Shown in pieces: positions 18,778-29,500 of a stretch of 64,000 bases of DNA (positions within the stretch are counted from its first letter, which is position 1; each line of letters starts with the position of its first letter). A model generated the notes under the pieces. That model saw nothing but the letters and a program-made list of their open reading frames with translations, did no database searches and was not told the origin of the DNA. Source of the stretch: Pseudomonas serboccidentalis (GTDB lineage: Bacteria > Pseudomonadota > Gammaproteobacteria > Pseudomonadales > Pseudomonadaceae); assembly GCF_028830055.1 (NCBI RefSeq), contig NZ_CP101655.1, positions 2,600,498 to 2,664,497 on the forward strand, written 5' to 3'. A program made the translations under genes and the position numbers.

Positions 18778-19949
18778 CAGCCTTGCCAGCTCTTCAAGCC
18801 ACGGGCGATCCGTTCCACCGCTTCCTGTAAGCGAGGGAGGTTTTGCGTGTAGGCAAAACGCACATGGTGACCGGCCTGATAACGCCCGAAATCCAGCCCC
18901 GGGGTAAAGGCAACGTGCTCGGTTTCGAGGAAATGTCGGCAGAACGCGAAGGCATCACCGCCGAACTGGCTGATATCCGCGTACAAGTAGAAAGCCCCTT
19001 CCGGCTCGACAGCGATGTTGAAACCCAACTCGCGCAACGCCGGCAGGAGAAAGTCGCGACGACGGCCGAATTCAGCGCGGCGCTCTTCGAGGATGGCGAT
19101 GGTGTCTGACTCGAAACAAGCCAAAGCGGCGTGCTGCGCCATGCTCGGGGCGCTGATGTAGAGGTTCTGCGCGAGTTTTTCCAGTTCGCCGACGGCAGCG
19201 TCAGGCGCTACCAGCCAGCCGAGGCGCCAACCGGTCATGCCGAAATATTTGGAGAAACTGTTGAGAACAAACGCGCTGTCATCGACTTCCAGCACGCTCG
19301 CCGCGTCGGTGCCGTAGGTCAAGCCGTGATAAATCTCGTCCACCACCAGATGCCCCTGCCGCGCCTTGATGGCTGTGGATAACCCGGCCAGCTCATCACG
19401 GGTCAGGATCGTCCCGGTCGGATTGGCCGGCGAGGCCACCAAGGCTCCGACGCTGTCGTGGTCCCAATGCCGCGCCACCAGATCCGGGGTCAGTTGATAA
19501 CGCACGTCCGGCCCGACCGGAACCAGCTGCGCCGCGCCTTCGACCAGACGCAGGAAATGCCGGTTGCACGGGTAACCGGGATCGGCCAGCAGCCAGTGTT
19601 TGCCGGGGTCCACCAGCAAGGCGCTGGCCAGCAACAGGGCGCCGGAGCCACCGGGAGTGATCAGGATCCGTCGCGGATCAATGTTCAGGCCGTAACGTGT
19701 TTGATAGAAACCGGCGATCGCTTCGCGCAACTCGGGAATGCCTCGCGCTGCGGTGTAGCGGGTCTTGCCCGCTGTCAGCGCCGCTTGCCCGGCACGGATG
19801 ATCGGCTCGGCCGTGGTGAAGTCCGGCTCGCCGATTTCCAGGTGGATCACGTCGTGCCCTTCGGCCTGCAATTCGTTGGCCCGCGCCAGCAGCGCCATCA
19901 CATGGAACGGTTCGATCGCACGACTGCGCGCACTGTAGGACTGAGCCAT
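18777..19949 (-). CDS. Pyridoxal-phosphate aminotransferase, class I/II
   Basis: 390 residues. Fold-type I aminotransferase: the substrate-side lid starts with IGEPDFTT, the PLP lysine is in [16 protein letters not shown], and ASPANPTGT and the late arginine HVRFAYT motif are present. The sequence fits the aspartate/aromatic/alanine-like group, and substrate cannot be called from the sequence alone. It sits directly before sfsA as a two-gene unit. Confidence 0.9.
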   Translation of the reverse strand: MAQSYSARSRAIEPFHVMALLARANELQAEGHDVIHLEIGEPDFTTAEPIIRAGQAALTAGKTRYTAARGIPELREAIAGFYQTRYGLNIDPRRILITPGGSGALLLASALLVDPGKHWLLADPGYPCNRHFLRLVEGAAQLVPVGPDVRYQLTPDLVARHWDHDSVGALVASPANPTGTILTRDELAGLSTAIKARQGHLVVDEIYHGLTYGTDAASVLEVDDSAFVLNSFSKYFGMTGWRLGWLVAPDAAVGELEKLAQNLYISAPSMAQHAALACFESDTIAILEERRAEFGRRRDFLLPALRELGFNIAVEPEGAFYLYADISQFGGDAFAFCRHFLETEHVAFTPGLDFGRYQAGHHVRFAYTQNLPRLQEAVERIARGLKSWQG

Positions 19950-20283
19950 TGGTTTTCCTTCAACGGGGAAAAAGAGACGATTCTACCCATCTGCCGGAAC
20001 GAGCGAGAACCCGTCGCGGTCACAGCCTCAAGAACGCTGGACTGTAACGATATGAGCGTACGTTCCAGGATTGACTAAAATCAGAGATTGATCAGGTCTT
20101 CATCACTGGATGACATGACTTGCCAGACTTCTGCAAGCGCCACCCGCCGGGGCCTCGACATCCGGGAGTAGCGCAGGCCGAATTGATCTGGTAAGTTCGC
20201 CCGCTTGCAGCCGCAGGGCCGGCAGGTGTCGGTGATGGAGCAATCCTGCGCAATGGATTACAAGAGTAGAGGCGGTCCATTTC
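19950..20283. other. Intergenic region between the divergent aminotransferase and dksA genes
   Basis: 334 nt without a supported gene. It should hold the promoters of the two divergent genes. TTGACT at 20071-20076 is a possible -35 element for dksA, but I see no convincing -10 at the right distance. No RNA gene or repeat was recognised. Confidence 0.5.
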
Positions 20284-20727
20284 ATGCCCACCCAAGTAAA
20301 GCAACAGCAGAATCAGACGATCAGCGGTTTCGAACCTTATGTTCCGGCGAAAGGTGAAGAGTACATGGGCGCCCCGATGCGCGCGCACTTCACCAAGATC
20401 CTGAACAAGTGGAAACTGGACTTGATGCAGGAAGTCGACCGTACGGTTGATCACATGAAAGACGAAGCGGCCAACTTCCCTGACCCGGCCGACCGTGCCA
20501 GCCAGGAAGAAGAGTTCGCCCTCGAACTGCGCGCCCGCGACCGCGAGCGCAAGCTGATCAAGAAAATCGACAAGACCCTGCAACTGATCGAAGACGAAGA
20601 GTACGGCTGGTGCGAGTCCTGCGGCATCGAGATCGGCGTCAAGCGCCTCGAAGCCCGCCCTACCGCGGATCTGTGCATCGATTGCAAAACCCTGGCGGAA
20701 ATCAAGGAAAAACAGGTCGGCAAGTAA
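20284..20727 (+). CDS. dksA: RNA polymerase-binding transcription factor DksA
   Basis: 147 residues. The coiled-coil tip carries the DxxDxA motif (DPADRA, near residue 62-67) that enters the polymerase secondary channel. The globular part has a four-cysteine zinc finger (CESCGIEIG and CIDCK). With ppGpp, DksA lowers rRNA transcription and activates amino-acid and stress promoters. It is followed by a strong terminator, so it is probably a single-gene unit. Confidence 0.97.
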   Translation: MPTQVKQQQNQTISGFEPYVPAKGEEYMGAPMRAHFTKILNKWKLDLMQEVDRTVDHMKDEAANFPDPADRASQEEEFALELRARDRERKLIKKIDKTLQLIEDEEYGWCESCGIEIGVKRLEARPTADLCIDCKTLAEIKEKQVGK

Positions 20728-20741
20728 TCTCGACCTGAACG

Positions 20742-20771
20742 AAAAACGGAGCGTGCGAACGCTCCGTTTTT
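20742..20771 (+). terminator. Intrinsic terminator of dksA
   Basis: AAAAACGGAGCG-TGCGAA-CGCTCCGTTTTT: a 7-bp GC-rich stem extended by A:T pairs and ending in a T-run, 15 nt after the stop codon. Confidence 0.9.
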
Positions 20772-20796
20772 GTTTCTGCCTTTTGCCCCTTGCCTT

Positions 20797-20886
20797 TGTG
20801 GGAGCAAGTCTGCTCGCGAAAGCGGTGTGTCATTCAACATCAATATTGACTGACCCACCGCTATCGCGAGCAGGCTCACTCCTACA
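20797..20886. repeat. REPIN, type B
   Basis: Inverted REP pair: TGTGGGAGCAAGTCTGCTCGCGA at the left and TCGCGAGCAGGCTCACTCC at the right, about 40 nt apart. Same family as those at 12471, 31178 and 51926. Confidence 0.9.
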
Positions 20887-20924
20887 AGTTGACCTGCGTA
20901 TGCCCTGAAAGTAGTTTCGTTTCC

Positions 20925-21821
20925 ATGACTGCCAAAACCGCCCCCGCCTACATCGGCCGCTTCGCCCCTACTCCCAGTGGCCACCTGCACTTCGGTTCGC
21001 TGGTCGCTGCCCTCGCCTCTTACCTCGACGCGCGCGCGGTCGGCGGGCGCTGGCTGGTGCGCATGGAAGATCTCGATCCACCCCGGGAAGAGCCAGGCGC
21101 ACAGGCGGCGATCCTCAAGGCGCTGGAAAGCTACGGTTTCGAGTGGGACGGCGAGATGGTGCGCCAGAGTGACCGGCACGCCGCCTACGCCGACGTTCTC
21201 GACAGCCTGTTCAATCATGGTCTGGCCTACGCCTGCACTTGTTCGCGCAAACAGCTGGAACCGTATCACGGTATTTATCCGGGGCTGTGCCGCAATGCCG
21301 GGCATGATCAGAAAGACGCGGCGATTCGCCTGCGTGTGCCGGAGCTGGAGTATCACTTCATCGACCGGGTGCAGGGCGAGTTTCGCCAGCATCTGGGGCG
21401 TGATGTCGGCGATTTCGTGATTCGCCGCCGCGATGGCCTGTACGCCTATCAACTGGCGGTGGTGCTGGATGACGCCTGGCAAGGCATCACCGACATCGTG
21501 CGCGGGGCCGATCTGCTTGATTCCACCCCGCGCCAACTCTATCTGCAAGAACTGCTGGGCTTTCGTCAGCCACGCTACCTGCACCTGCCGTTGATCACGC
21601 AACCGGACGGCAACAAGCTCGGTAAATCCTACCGTTCGCCGCCACTGGAAGCCGATCAGGCCACCCCACTGCTGCTGCGGGCCCTGCGTGCACTGGGACA
21701 AAACCCCGGTGCCGAGCTGGCGCATGCCACCGCGCAAGAACTGCTGAAATGGGGCGCCAGCCACTGGGATGCGACCCGGATCCCGCGCACACTGACCCTG
21801 CCCGAAGCGCAACTGCAATGA
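20925..21821 (+). CDS. gluQ: Glutamyl-Q tRNA(Asp) synthetase
   Basis: 298 residues, a truncated glutamyl-tRNA synthetase catalytic domain without an anticodon-binding domain. The HIGH-like motif is HLHFGS and the KMSKS-like motif is KLGKS. Cysteines for the zinc site are in CTCSRKQ and the YPGLCR segment. The enzyme adds glutamate to queuosine at position 34 of tRNA-Asp. dksA-gluQ is a conserved neighbourhood. I chose the ATG at 20925; upstream codons fall in the REPIN flank. Confidence 0.95.
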   Translation: MTAKTAPAYIGRFAPTPSGHLHFGSLVAALASYLDARAVGGRWLVRMEDLDPPREEPGAQAAILKALESYGFEWDGEMVRQSDRHAAYADVLDSLFNHGLAYACTCSRKQLEPYHGIYPGLCRNAGHDQKDAAIRLRVPELEYHFIDRVQGEFRQHLGRDVGDFVIRRRDGLYAYQLAVVLDDAWQGITDIVRGADLLDSTPRQLYLQELLGFRQPRYLHLPLITQPDGNKLGKSYRSPPLEADQATPLLLRALRALGQNPGAELAHATAQELLKWGASHWDATRIPRTLTLPEAQLQ

Positions 21822-21898
21822 CGACACTTGCAGTGGCGCGCCCATCCGTTACCATCGCCGCACGTTTTCGGGCACGCGCATAAAAAAGAGAGGCCGGG

Positions 21899-22075
21899 AT
21901 GTACATCTATCGCTTGGTCCTGCTTCTGGTCGTGGGAATCTATCTGTTTTCTCCAGCCATCATGGATTGGTGGATCGACGCCACGGGCGCCTGGTATCGG
22001 CCGTATCTGCTCTGGTTGATCCTGATTGTCGTGACCTTCATCCTGCAGAGCCAAAAAGATGCCGATGAGCTTTAG
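21899..22075 (+). CDS. cbrX: CbrX-like small membrane protein upstream of cbrA
   Basis: 58 residues, with an AGAGAGG ribosome site before the ATG. Two hydrophobic segments (about residues 4-21 and 36-49) flank a short polar loop with conserved-looking WWIDATGAWYRPY, then a charged QKDADEL tail. Its stop codon lies 10-16 nt inside cbrA, so translation of the two is very likely coupled. This matches the small gene cbrX described upstream of cbrA in other Pseudomonas. Its own function is unclear. Confidence 0.85.
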   Translation: MYIYRLVLLLVVGIYLFSPAIMDWWIDATGAWYRPYLLWLILIVVTFILQSQKDADEL

Positions 22076-25013
22076 CCTGACCCAGATGATCCTGATCAGC
22101 GCCGCGTACCTGGCGGTGCTGTTCGGTGTTGCCTGGATCAGTGAACGGGGCATGATCCCGCGGGCGATCATTCGCCACCCGCTGACCTACACCCTATCGC
22201 TGGGGGTCTATGCCAGTGCCTGGGCGTTCTACGGCACGGTGGGCCTGGCCTATCAGTACGGCTACGGCTTTCTCTCCAGTTATCTAGGGGTGTCCGGCGC
22301 GTTTCTGCTGGCGCCGGTGCTGCTGTACCCGATCCTGAAAATCACCCGCACCTATCAACTGTCGTCGCTGGCGGACTTGTTCGCCTTCCGCTTTCGCAGC
22401 ACCTGGGCCGGCGCGCTGACCACGATCTTCATGCTGATCGGCGTACTGCCGCTGCTGGCGTTGCAGATTCAGGCGGTGGCCGACTCCATCGGCATCCTTA
22501 CTGGCGAACCGATCCAGAGCCGCGTCGCACTGGCGTTCTGCGCGCTGATCATTCTGTTCACGATTTTCTTCGGCTCCCGGCATATCGCCACCCGCGAGAA
22601 ACACGAAGGGCTGGTGTTCGCGATTGCCTTCGAGTCGGTGATCAAGTTGATCGCCCTCGGCGGCGTCGGCCTGTATGCGCTGTATGGCGTGTTCGACGGC
22701 CCGCAACAGCTTGAGCTGTGGCTGCTGCAGAACCAGACCGCCCTCGCCGCCCTGCACACGCCCCTGCAGGAAGGCCCGTGGCGCACACTGTTGCTGGTGT
22801 TCTTTGCCTCGGCAATCGTGATGCCGCACATGTATCACATGACCTTCACCGAAAACCTCAACCCGCGCTCGCTGGTCAGCGCCAGTTGGGGGCTGCCGCT
22901 GTTCCTGCTGTTGATGAGTCTGGCAGTACCGCTGATTCTCTGGGCCGGCCTGAAGCTCGGCGCCACCACCGACCCGGAATACTTCACCCTCGGCATCGGC
23001 ATTGCCGCCAACAGCAAACCGCTGGCCCTGCTGGCCTACGTCGGCGGATTGTCCGCCGCCAGTGGCCTGATCATCGTCACCACCCTGGCGCTGTCGGGCA
23101 TGGCGCTGAACCACCTGGTGCTGCCGCTCTATCAGCCACCCGCCGAAGGCAATATCTATCGCTGGCTGAAGTGGACCCGTCGGGCGTTGATCGTCGCGAT
23201 CATCATGGCCGGTTTCTGCTTCTACCTGATGCTCGGCGCCGGGCAGGACCTGGCCAACCTCGGCATCGTCGCTTTCGTTGCGACCCTGCAGTTCCTGCCC
23301 GGTGTGCTTTCGGTGCTGTATTGGCCGACCGCCAACCGTCGCGGCTTTATCGCCGGGCTGCTGGCGGGGATTCTGGTGTGGGTGGTGACCATGCTGTTAC
23401 CGCTGGTCGGCAATCTGCAGGGCTTCTACATTCCCCTGCTGAACATGATTTACGTGCTGGACGACACCAGTTGGCACATGGCGGCCATCGCCTCGCTGGC
23501 AGCCAACGTGCTGATGTTCACCCTGATCTCGCTGTTCACCAACGCCAGCCCGGAAGAAGCCAGCGCCGCCGAGGCCTGCGCGGTGGATAACGTGCGTCGT
23601 CCGCAACGCCGTGAGTTGCACGCCGCCTCGCCCCAGGAATTCGCCACGCAACTGGCCAAACCTCTGGGCGCCAAGGCGGCACAGAAAGAAGTGGAGCAGG
23701 CCCTGCGCGATCTGTATCTGCCGTTCGACGAACGCCGCCCTTATGCGCTACGCCGACTGCGCGACCGGATCGAAGCCAACCTTTCCGGCCTGATGGGCCC
23801 GAGCGTGGCGCAGGACATGGTCGAAACCTTCCTGCCGTACAAGGCCGGCGGCGAGAACTACGTCACCGAAGACATCCACTTCATCGAAAGCCGCCTCGAG
23901 GACTACCACTCGCGCCTCACCGGGCTGGCCGCCGAACTCGACGCCCTGCGCCGCTACCACCGCCAGACCCTGCAGGAGCTGCCGATGGGCGTCTGCTCGC
24001 TGGCCAAGGATCAAGAGATCCTGATGTGGAACAAGGCCATGGAAGAACTCACTGGCATCGCCGCGCAACGGGTGGTCGGTTCGCGCCTGAGCACCATTGC
24101 CAATCCGTGGAAGCAATTACTGCAAGGCTTCATCAACCTGCCCGACGAACACCTGCACAAGCAGCACCTGGCCCTCGACGGCCAGACCCGCTGGCTGAAC
24201 CTGCACAAAGCAGCGATCGACGAACCGCTGGCACCGGGCAACAGCGGCCTGGTGCTGCTGGTGGAAGACTTGACCGAAACCCAGATGCTCGAAGACAAAC
24301 TGGTGCACTCCGAGCGTTTGGCGAGCATCGGCCGACTGGCGGCGGGTGTGGCCCACGAAATCGGCAACCCGATCACCGGCATCGCCTGTCTGGCGCAGAA
24401 CCTGCGCGAAGAGCGCGAAGAAGACGGCGAACTGACGGAAATCAGCGGGCAGATCCTCGAACAGACCAAACGCGTGTCACGCATCGTGCAGTCGCTGATG
24501 AGCTTCGCCCACGCCGGCAGCCACCAGCACAGCGACGAGCCCGTCTGCCTGGCCGAAGTCGCGCAGGACGCGATTGGCCTGCTGGCGTTGAACCGGCGCA
24601 ATTTCGAAGTGCAGTTCTACAACCTGTGCGATCCGGATCACTGGGTCGAAGGCGATCCGCAGCGGCTCGCCCAGGTGTTGATCAATCTGCTCTCCAATGC
24701 CCGTGACGCCTCGCCTGCGGGCAGTGCGGTGCGGGTCAAGAGCGAAGCCGGCGAACACACGGTCGATCTGATCGTCGAGGACGAAGGCAGTGGTATTCCG
24801 CAGAACATCATGGACCGATTGTTCGAACCTTTCTTCACCACCAAGGACCCGGGTGAAGGTACCGGTCTGGGCCTTGCACTGGTCTATTCCATCGTTGAAG
24901 AGCATTATGGACAAATCACCATCGACAGCCCGGCTGATGTACAAAGCCAGCGCGGCACCCGTATCCGGGTGACCTTACCGCGTCATGTCGAAGCGACGTC
25001 CGCTGTGAACTGA
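22065..25013 (+). CDS. cbrA: CbrA, transporter-fused sensor histidine kinase
   Basis: 982 residues from the ATG at 22065 (another in-frame ATG lies at 22059). Residues 1-490 form a sodium/solute symporter (SLC5-like) domain of about 13 helices. A helical linker and a PAS-type domain (about 630-740) follow, then the HisKA box with H764 in [11 protein letters not shown] and an HATPase domain ([25 protein letters not shown]). CbrA controls CbrB and so the choice of carbon and nitrogen sources; histidine is a known transport substrate in other Pseudomonas. It overlaps cbrX and precedes cbrB by 22 nt. Confidence 0.97.
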   Translation: MSFSLTQMILISAAYLAVLFGVAWISERGMIPRAIIRHPLTYTLSLGVYASAWAFYGTVGLAYQYGYGFLSSYLGVSGAFLLAPVLLYPILKITRTYQLSSLADLFAFRFRSTWAGALTTIFMLIGVLPLLALQIQAVADSIGILTGEPIQSRVALAFCALIILFTIFFGSRHIATREKHEGLVFAIAFESVIKLIALGGVGLYALYGVFDGPQQLELWLLQNQTALAALHTPLQEGPWRTLLLVFFASAIVMPHMYHMTFTENLNPRSLVSASWGLPLFLLLMSLAVPLILWAGLKLGATTDPEYFTLGIGIAANSKPLALLAYVGGLSAASGLIIVTTLALSGMALNHLVLPLYQPPAEGNIYRWLKWTRRALIVAIIMAGFCFYLMLGAGQDLANLGIVAFVATLQFLPGVLSVLYWPTANRRGFIAGLLAGILVWVVTMLLPLVGNLQGFYIPLLNMIYVLDDTSWHMAAIASLAANVLMFTLISLFTNASPEEASAAEACAVDNVRRPQRRELHAASPQEFATQLAKPLGAKAAQKEVEQALRDLYLPFDERRPYALRRLRDRIEANLSGLMGPSVAQDMVETFLPYKAGGENYVTEDIHFIESRLEDYHSRLTGLAAELDALRRYHRQTLQELPMGVCSLAKDQEILMWNKAMEELTGIAAQRVVGSRLSTIANPWKQLLQGFINLPDEHLHKQHLALDGQTRWLNLHKAAIDEPLAPGNSGLVLLVEDLTETQMLEDKLVHSERLASIGRLAAGVAHEIGNPITGIACLAQNLREEREEDGELTEISGQILEQTKRVSRIVQSLMSFAHAGSHQHSDEPVCLAEVAQDAIGLLALNRRNFEVQFYNLCDPDHWVEGDPQRLAQVLINLLSNARDASPAGSAVRVKSEAGEHTVDLIVEDEGSGIPQNIMDRLFEPFFTTKDPGEGTGLGLALVYSIVEEHYGQITIDSPADVQSQRGTRIRVTLPRHVEATSAVN

Positions 25014-25035
25014 GACCGTCGAGAGTATCGAATCA

Positions 25036-26472
<1,437 letters not shown>

Positions 26473-26473
26473 A

Positions 26474-26545
26474 CGTTACCTGTCGAGTGGGCGGGTAACG
26501 CTTGATGATGTGAAAAAACTGTTACCTCAGTCCTTTCACGTAACA
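26474..26545. promoter_or_regulatory. CbrB-type upstream activating palindromes
   Basis: Two inverted GTTAC/GTAAC pairs: CGTTAC-N15-GTAACG (26474-26500) and the cleaner TGTTAC-N14-GTAACA (26520-26545). The second has the form known for CbrB sites. They lie about 125-195 nt upstream of the expected crcZ start, the normal distance for an enhancer of a sigma-54 promoter. Confidence 0.8.
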
Positions 26546-26548
26546 GAA

Positions 26549-26584
26549 GCCGGGGTTATCGGTAACGAAACCCCGGCTTTTTTT
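26549..26584 (+). terminator. Intrinsic terminator of cbrB
   Basis: GCCGGGGTT...AACCCCGGC, a 9-bp stem with an 11-nt loop, followed by a run of T. The loop ATCGGTAACGA contains another GTAAC half-site. Confidence 0.88.
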
Positions 26585-26643
26585 CGCCCCGAGAAAACGG
26601 TTATATCGACCTAACCCCTTGTTTTATTGGGCTTCGCAAAAGT

Positions 26644-26659
26644 TGGCACGGCACCTGCT
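26644..26659 (+). promoter_or_regulatory. Sigma-54 promoter of crcZ
   Basis: TGGCACGGCACCTGCT: GG at 26645-26646 and GC at 26657-26658 with exactly 10 nt between, and a full TGGCACG -24 element. The transcript should start near 26670. Confidence 0.92.
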
Positions 26660-26669
26660 ATATGTTTGG

Positions 26670-27035
26670 TACAAGAACAATAACAAGCAATGCACAAGAC
26701 AATAAAAATAAGACGAATCGACTCACGCACAATAAAAACAAGACGGCGAGAGGCGCAGCTAACTGATTCTTTTGGAGAGGCGTTGTATTTGGGGCTAGCC
26801 CCACGACCAGGCCGAGAACAACAAAAACTGTCCTAAGACAGAGCCTGTACTGGTTGGATCGCAAGATCACTGCAACTCAGCGACCAAAGCAATCCGTTTG
26901 CTCTTGGCTCCCGATTGGGAGGGTCATGAAGGGAAAGCTTCATGGCGAGGGCACTCAACAAAAACAAGAAGCCCGAATCAATAATAAAAAGAGCACGCAA
27001 CTACTTCTGGGGGAGCTTCGGCTCCCCTTGTAGTT
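26670..27035 (+). ncRNA. crcZ: CrcZ small RNA (Hfq/Crc decoy)
   Basis: About 365 nt, between cbrB and pcnB. Six A-rich motifs fit Hfq/Crc binding: near 26673 (AAGAACAATAACAA), 26699 (ACAATAAAAATAAG), 26729 (ACAATAAAAACAAG), 26816, 26957 and 26977. The transcript ends at a hairpin GGGGGAGC-TTCG-GCTCCCC (about 27008-27027) with a short U-rich tail. In Pseudomonas, CrcZ titrates Hfq/Crc and relieves catabolite repression. The gap from 27036 to 27206 holds the pcnB promoter region (a TAGAAT box at 27140-27145) and nothing else I recognise. Confidence 0.93.
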
Positions 27036-27206
27036 TCTCCCTTCTGGAAAAAATCCTCCGTTCTACTCCGCTCCACCCTTGTAGCTTGCGGCTTTCAGCT
27101 TGAATCTGCTGTCTCCTACACCATCCCCCGACTAAATGCTAGAATCTGCGCCCATCATGCGGTCATTCTTTGGTATGGCCGAACATTCCTTCAAACAGTG
27201 CATCCC

Positions 27207-28607
27207 ATGCTGAAGAAGCTGTTCCAGTCATTCCGAACACCCGTGCGTCGTACGCAACACATCCGCAGCACCCCTGAAGTGCTCAACAGCGGCCAACATT
27301 CGCTGCAAAAGGGGCAATTCAGCCGCTACGCGGTCAATATCGTCGAACGCTTGCAGGGCGCCGGCTACCAGGCCTATCTGGTCGGTGGTTGCGTGCGTGA
27401 CATGCTCCTGGGCATCACGCCCAAGGATTTCGACGTCGCCACCAGCGCCACTCCCGAGCAAGTCCGTGCCGAATTCCGCAATGCGCGGATCATCGGTCGT
27501 CGCTTCAAACTGGTGCATATTCATTTCGGTCGCGAAATCATCGAAGTCGCGACCTTCCGCGCCAATCATCCGCAAAACGAAGACGAAGAAGACAGCAATC
27601 AGTCTTCGCGTAACGAGAGCGGGCGGATTCTGCGCGACAACGTCTACGGCACCCTGGAAGAAGACGCGCAGCGCCGCGACTTCACCATCAACGCCCTGTA
27701 TTACGATCCGGTCAGCGAACGCATACTCGATTACGCCAACGGCGTACACGACATTCGCAATCACCTGATCCGCCTGATCGGCGATCCGAAGCAGCGTTAC
27801 CAGGAAGACCCGGTGCGGATGCTGCGGGCTGTGCGTTTCGCCGCCAAACTGAATTTCGGCATCGAGAAGCACACCGTGCAGCCGATCCGTGAACTGGCGC
27901 CGATGCTGCTCGAGATTCCATCGGCGCGTCTGTTCGAGGAAGTGCTCAAGCTGTTCCTTTCCGGCCACGGCGCGATCACCTTCGAAATGCTGGTCGATCT
28001 GCAACTCTTCGCCCCGTTGTTCCCGGCCAGTGCCGAGGCGCTGGAATACAACCCGGAATACACCCACACGCTGATCAGCGAAGCGCTGACCAACACCGAT
28101 CTGCGCATCAAGCAGAACAAACCGGTAACCCCGGCCTTCCTGTTTGCCGCACTGCTGTGGCCTGCCCTGCCGGCCCGTGTGTTGCGTCTGCAGGAGCGTG
28201 GCATGCCGCCGATTCCGGCCATGCAGGAAGCCGCGCACGAGCTGATCGCCGAACAGTGCCAGCGCATCGCCATTCCAAAGCGCTTCACCATGCCGATCCG
28301 TGAAATCTGGGATATGCAGGAACGCCTGCCACGCCGCAGCGGCAAACGCGCCGACCTGCTGCTGGACAACCCGCGTTTCCGCGCCGGTTACGACTTCCTG
28401 CTGTTGCGTGAAAGCGCCGGCGAGCAGACCGATGGCCTGGGCGAATGGTGGACCGACTATCAGGACGCCAACGACAGCGAACGTCGCGACATGATCCGTG
28501 ACCTCAGCGGCAAGGGCGATGACGCCAGTAATGCACCGCGCAAACGTCGCCGCAGCAGCGGCTCCAAGCGCAAGCGCGCCGGGGCTCCGAGCGCATCGGG
28601 CGAATAA
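27207..28607 (+). CDS. pcnB: Poly(A) polymerase I
   Basis: 466 residues from the ATG at 27207 (a GTG at 27198 would add three). Class II nucleotidyltransferase: the glycine motif VGGCVRDMLLG and the metal-binding aspartates in KDFDVAT are at about residues 60-82, and RRDFTINALYYD at about 155-165. The C-terminal tail is strongly basic (PRKRRRSSGSKRKRAG), suited to RNA binding. It adds 3' poly(A) tails that promote RNA decay. folK starts 3 nt after it. Confidence 0.96.
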   Translation: MLKKLFQSFRTPVRRTQHIRSTPEVLNSGQHSLQKGQFSRYAVNIVERLQGAGYQAYLVGGCVRDMLLGITPKDFDVATSATPEQVRAEFRNARIIGRRFKLVHIHFGREIIEVATFRANHPQNEDEEDSNQSSRNESGRILRDNVYGTLEEDAQRRDFTINALYYDPVSERILDYANGVHDIRNHLIRLIGDPKQRYQEDPVRMLRAVRFAAKLNFGIEKHTVQPIRELAPMLLEIPSARLFEEVLKLFLSGHGAITFEMLVDLQLFAPLFPASAEALEYNPEYTHTLISEALTNTDLRIKQNKPVTPAFLFAALLWPALPARVLRLQERGMPPIPAMQEAAHELIAEQCQRIAIPKRFTMPIREIWDMQERLPRRSGKRADLLLDNPRFRAGYDFLLLRESAGEQTDGLGEWWTDYQDANDSERRDMIRDLSGKGDDASNAPRKRRRSSGSKRKRAGAPSASGE

Positions 28608-28610
28608 GGC

Positions 28611-29096
28611 ATGGAACGCATTTATATCGGCCTGGGCAGTAACCTCGCTGACCCGGTCGAACAATTGCGCAGCGCGCTCAATGCGCTGGGGCAGTTGCCG
28701 CAGACCACCCTCGCCGGCGTCTCGGCGTTCTATCAGAGCGATTCACTGCTGCCGGGCCAACCGCGTTACACCAACGCGGTAGCAGCCCTCGACAGTGATC
28801 TCGCACCGCTGGACCTGCTCGATGCGCTGCAAGCGATCGAAAACGATCAGGGGCGCGAGCGTCTGGAGCGCTGGGGCCCGCGCACACTGGATCTGGATAT
28901 CCTGTTGTTCGGCGCTCGACAGATTGATGAGCCACGGCTGAAAGTCCCGCACTACCAGATTCAGGAACGCGCATTCGTGCTCTATCCCCTCGCCGAGCTG
29001 GCTCCGCAGGATCTGCGGCTTGCCGATGGCCGTGCGCTGGTCGATCTGCTCGCTGCCTGCCCGTTCGTCGGCCTCGAACGCCTGCCCCACGCCTGA
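28611..29096 (+). CDS. folK: 2-amino-4-hydroxy-6-hydroxymethyldihydropteridine pyrophosphokinase (HPPK)
   Basis: 161 residues, the normal length. It starts MERIYIGLGSNLADP and carries the conserved RWGPRTLDLDILLFG motif whose two aspartates bind Mg2+-ATP. It transfers pyrophosphate to the pterin in folate synthesis. It is tightly spaced after pcnB and ahead of panB, with a REPIN and promoter-like sequence in between. Confidence 0.96.
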   Translation: MERIYIGLGSNLADPVEQLRSALNALGQLPQTTLAGVSAFYQSDSLLPGQPRYTNAVAALDSDLAPLDLLDALQAIENDQGRERLERWGPRTLDLDILLFGARQIDEPRLKVPHYQIQERAFVLYPLAELAPQDLRLADGRALVDLLAACPFVGLERLPHA

Positions 29097-29108
29097 CAAA
29101 AATCCCCC

Positions 29109-29200
29109 TGTAGGAGCTGCCGAAGGCTGCGATCTTTTGATCCTGCTTTTGTTTCTAAAAAGCCAGGATCAAAAGATCGCAGCCTTCGGCAGCTCCTACA
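29109..29200. repeat. REPIN, type A (outward TGTAGGAGCTGCC ends)
   Basis: Inverted pair: TGTAGGAGCTGCCGAAGGCT at the left and AGCCTTCGGCAGCTCCTACA at the right, with GATC and TTTTG bases in the inner part. The arms match almost perfectly over about 38 nt. Confidence 0.92.
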
Positions 29201-29500
29201 CAGAGAGAGCGTGCAGCATTGCTATTTTTGTCGGACAAAAACCCCGCAAATCAGGCCCGCCGCGCCGCTGAATCGCATCAGTAACGCCGGTAACACTCCC
29301 CTCGTAACAATGCGGTAACACATGCAATTGACTTCCTAGGTTCTCCTCACGACTATAGGCGTCCCGCTGCCGCCAACCCGGCACATACGGGCGCAATCCA
29401 GGCCTTATAAGCACGACACAAGACCGTGCGCCTGAGTAGATGAAGAATCACGCGCGTTACTCGCAGTAGTTTCCAAAGCGCCTGAACGAGGATTTTTTAC
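29201..29500 (+). promoter_or_regulatory. panB upstream region with GTAAC direct repeats
   Basis: 300 nt without a gene. Four GTAAC(A/G) elements in the same direction lie at 29281, 29290, 29304 and 29315. They are followed by TTGACT (29329-29334) and a poor -10 candidate (GACTAT at 29352). The ribosome site GAGGA is at about 29488. The repeat cluster sits where an activator or repressor would bind. Confidence 0.4.

Noticed and set aside
20092..20583. A 163-codon minus-strand ORF overlapping dksA
   Set aside because: It runs antisense through most of dksA and has no ribosome site or recognisable domain.
26658..26870. A 70-codon minus-strand ORF over crcZ
   Set aside because: It is hydrophobic only because the CrcZ A-rich motifs read as T-rich codons on the other strand. 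No ribosome site or homologue is recognised.
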